From NCBI GenBank assembly GCA_030628245.1, contig DAOVRI010000020.1, forward strand, positions 1 to 14,230: 14,230 bases of DNA, in the 5' to 3' direction. This document shows positions 13,197 through 14,230 of the stretch, piece after piece. The stretch comes from Dehalococcoidales bacterium (lineage in GTDB: Bacteria > Chloroflexota > Dehalococcoidia > Dehalococcoidales > RBG-16-60-22). The notes beneath the pieces were generated by a model that saw only the letters and a list, made by a program, of their open reading frames with translations, made no database searches and was not told the origin of the DNA. The first letter of the stretch is position 1. Each line of letters opens with the position of its first letter. Both the position numbers and the translations under genes were made by a program.

Positions 13197-13220
13197 AAAA
13201 AATTACCCCCTTCTGGGGTA
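13197..13220 (-). terminator. Intrinsic terminator between tRNA-Ser and miaB
   Basis: On the minus strand TACCCC-AGAAG-GGGGTA (13220-13204) is followed by ATTTTTT (to 13197). It would end the tRNA-Ser transcript, yet lies only 17 nt from the miaB ATG, with no obvious promoter in between. Confidence 0.7.
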
Positions 13221-13254
13221 GAGTATCTGTGACGTAAACAGATATATGGCTTGC

Positions 13255-13280
13255 CATCCGTAGCCTTGGCGTAGGATGGC
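13255..13280. repeat. Inverted repeat at the tRNA-Ser 3' end
   Basis: GCCATCC and GGATGGC form a perfect 7-bp inverted repeat around a 12-nt centre with an inner GCC-TT-GGC. On the minus strand its first arm includes the discriminator and encoded CCA of tRNA-Ser, so the precursor 3' end could pair with its trailer. Confidence 0.6.
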
Positions 13281-13368
13281 GGAGGGGGAGGGATTCGAAC
13301 CCTCGACCCCAGTTTCCCAGGGTAAGCGCTTAGCAGGCGCCCGCACTAGGCCACTATGCGACCCCTCC
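13277..13368 (-). tRNA. tRNA-Ser (anticodon GCT), CCA encoded
   Basis: The minus strand gives a class II tRNA: acceptor GGAGGGG/CCCCTCC with discriminator G, D-arm in TCGCATAGTGGCCTAGTGC, anticodon loop with GCT, a long variable arm (TACCCTGGGAAACTGGGGT) and T-arm GAGGG-TTCGAAT-CCCTC. CCA follows the discriminator. It reads AGC/AGU codons. A promoter with TATAAT lies about 40 bp upstream. Confidence 0.96.
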
Positions 13369-13406
13369 GTAGCTATATGAATATCAGGATATATTTCAAT
13401 AACTTA

Positions 13407-13435
13407 ATTATATTACAATCAGGGAAGATGCTCAA
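13407..13435 (-). promoter_or_regulatory. Likely promoter of tRNA-Ser
   Basis: TTGAGC (13435-13430) and TATAAT (13412-13407) are 17 bp apart on the minus strand, in the gap between pyrD and the tRNA gene. The -10 is perfect. A second candidate closer to the tRNA, TTGAAA with TATAGC, is weaker. Confidence 0.5.
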
Positions 13436-13446
13436 TGCAAGCTGGA

Positions 13447-14230
13447 TTATTGCCTTGCCGCCCCGATAAGCTCGCTCAAGTTTTGAATCCCCTCTTTTTC
13501 CATGAACCGCTCGATTCCCTCCAGGATATCGAGTGAAGCGCGGGGATTGCTGAACGTCGCCGAGCCCACCTGCACGGCGCTGGCCCCCGCCATGATGAAC
13601 TCGATAGCGTCATCGGCGCCGGTGATGCCCCCGCACCCGATGACCGGTATGTCGATGGCGCCGGCCACCTCGTAGACCATGGCTAGCGCCACCGGCTTTA
13701 TCGCCGGGCCGGACAGCCCGCAGATGATGGTTTCTATTGCGGGACGCCGTTTATTGATGTCGATGGCCATGCCTCTCAGGGTGTTGATGAGGGATACGGA
13801 GTCGGCGCCGGCTTCCGCCACGGCAGCGGCCACGCCGGCGATATCGGCCGTGTTGGGAGTCAATTTAACGATTACCGGCAGAGAAGTGACGGCCCTGACG
13901 GCTTTAGTAACCCCGGCGGCGGAATCTGGTTTAACCCCGAAGGCAGCCCCGCCGACCTTAACATTGGGGCAGCTGATGTTTACCTCGATGCCGATGACTC
14001 CGGTTACCCCGTCCAGCTCTTCAGCCAGTCGGGCGTAATCATCGACGGTATCGCCGCCGATATTAACGATAACCGGTACGCGCCAGTCGGCCCAGACGGG
14101 TGCCTTTTCTTTGATGAGGGCTTTGACGCCGATGTTCTGCCAGCCGATTGAGTTAAGCAGCCCGGAGGCAGTTTCGTAGAGGCGGGGTTGCGGATTACCT
14201 TCCCTCGGTTCGAGGGTGGTGCCTTTGCAG
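13447..14230 (-). CDS. pyrD: Dihydroorotate dehydrogenase, class 1B-like (5' end outside window)
   Basis: PyrD oxidises dihydroorotate to orotate in pyrimidine synthesis. The 261 codons present continue in one frame from the right edge: CKGTTLEPREGNP, LLNSIGWQNIGV, VNIGGDTVDDY, the catalytic loop IEVNISCPNVKVGG with Cys (class 1 enzymes use Cys as the base), VIVKLTPN, SLINTLRGMAID, and the FMN phosphate loops CGGITGADDAIEFIMAGASAVQVGSA. A Cys base and 'NISCPN' fit the class 1 group; 'KGTTLEPREGNP' fits the NAD-linked 1B form, which needs PyrK. The N-terminal few dozen residues lie beyond the window, where pyrK may also be. The downstream neighbour is tRNA-Ser on the same strand. Confidence 0.94.
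   Translation of the reverse strand, partial: CKGTTLEPREGNPQPRLYETASGLLNSIGWQNIGVKALIKEKAPVWADWRVPVIVNIGGDTVDDYARLAEELDGVTGVIGIEVNISCPNVKVGGAAFGVKPDSAAGVTKAVRAVTSLPVIVKLTPNTADIAGVAAAVAEAGADSVSLINTLRGMAIDINKRRPAIETIICGLSGPAIKPVALAMVYEVAGAIDIPVIGCGGITGADDAIEFIMAGASAVQVGSATFSNPRASLDILEGIERFMEKEGIQNLSELIGAARQ

Noticed and set aside
13447..13863. A complete short gene starting at 13863
   Set aside because: The same frame continues without a stop to the right edge and encodes the N-terminal part of dihydroorotate dehydrogenase, so the apparent start is an internal TTG.

Overview
The window reads as a bacterial chromosome segment of moderate-to-high GC, densely coded on both strands, with frequent GTG/TTG starts. 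The mix of a DUF951 protein, a CooT-like protein, a COG2509-type flavoprotein, MiaB-YajC-NadC and stand-alone receivers suggests an anaerobe, possibly a Dehalococcoidia-type Chloroflexota. That placement is inference from gene content; no rRNA or other marker decides it. No CRISPR array, transposase or complete mobile element is visible.

Region 1 (1-2050, mostly minus strand): a two-component system of a cytoplasmic histidine kinase followed by an OmpR/PhoB-type response regulator that runs off the left edge. Next is a small XRE-family regulator whose promoter has perfect -35 and -10 hexamers with an 18-bp perfect palindrome filling the spacer; its mRNA is probably leaderless. A divergent promoter then drives the plus strand.

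Region 2 (2000-5110, plus strand): an FAD-dependent oxidoreductase behind a leader that ends in a terminator-like structure; a small SWIM zinc-finger protein behind a structured leader carrying an 11-nt complement of its own ribosome binding site; pyrF (orotidine 5'-phosphate decarboxylase); and a DUF951 protein.

Region 3 (5148-6180): a minus-strand single-domain receiver, then about 600 bp without a protein gene. This stretch holds two palindromes with the same GCCA/TGGC half-sites as the XRE operator, a tRNA-like 5' fragment and a tRNA-Glu(TTC) gene.

Region 4 (6181-10670, plus strand): an FmdB-type zinc ribbon protein, dtd, a small helical protein and a CooT-like protein in one close run. 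After a promoter region rich in CAA-N4-TTG dyads comes a four-gene set: a metal-type ABC substrate-binding lipoprotein, ATPase, permease and a translationally coupled methyltransferase. The binding protein lacks most of the histidines usual in ZnuA/TroA proteins, so its ligand is open. This set is the most likely place for undescribed biology here.

Region 5 (10667-14230, minus strand): miaB-yajC-nadC as a probable operon, converging with the methyltransferase so that the stop codons overlap. Upstream of it lie tRNA-Ser(GCT) with an encoded CCA and the 3' part of pyrD, which runs off the right edge.
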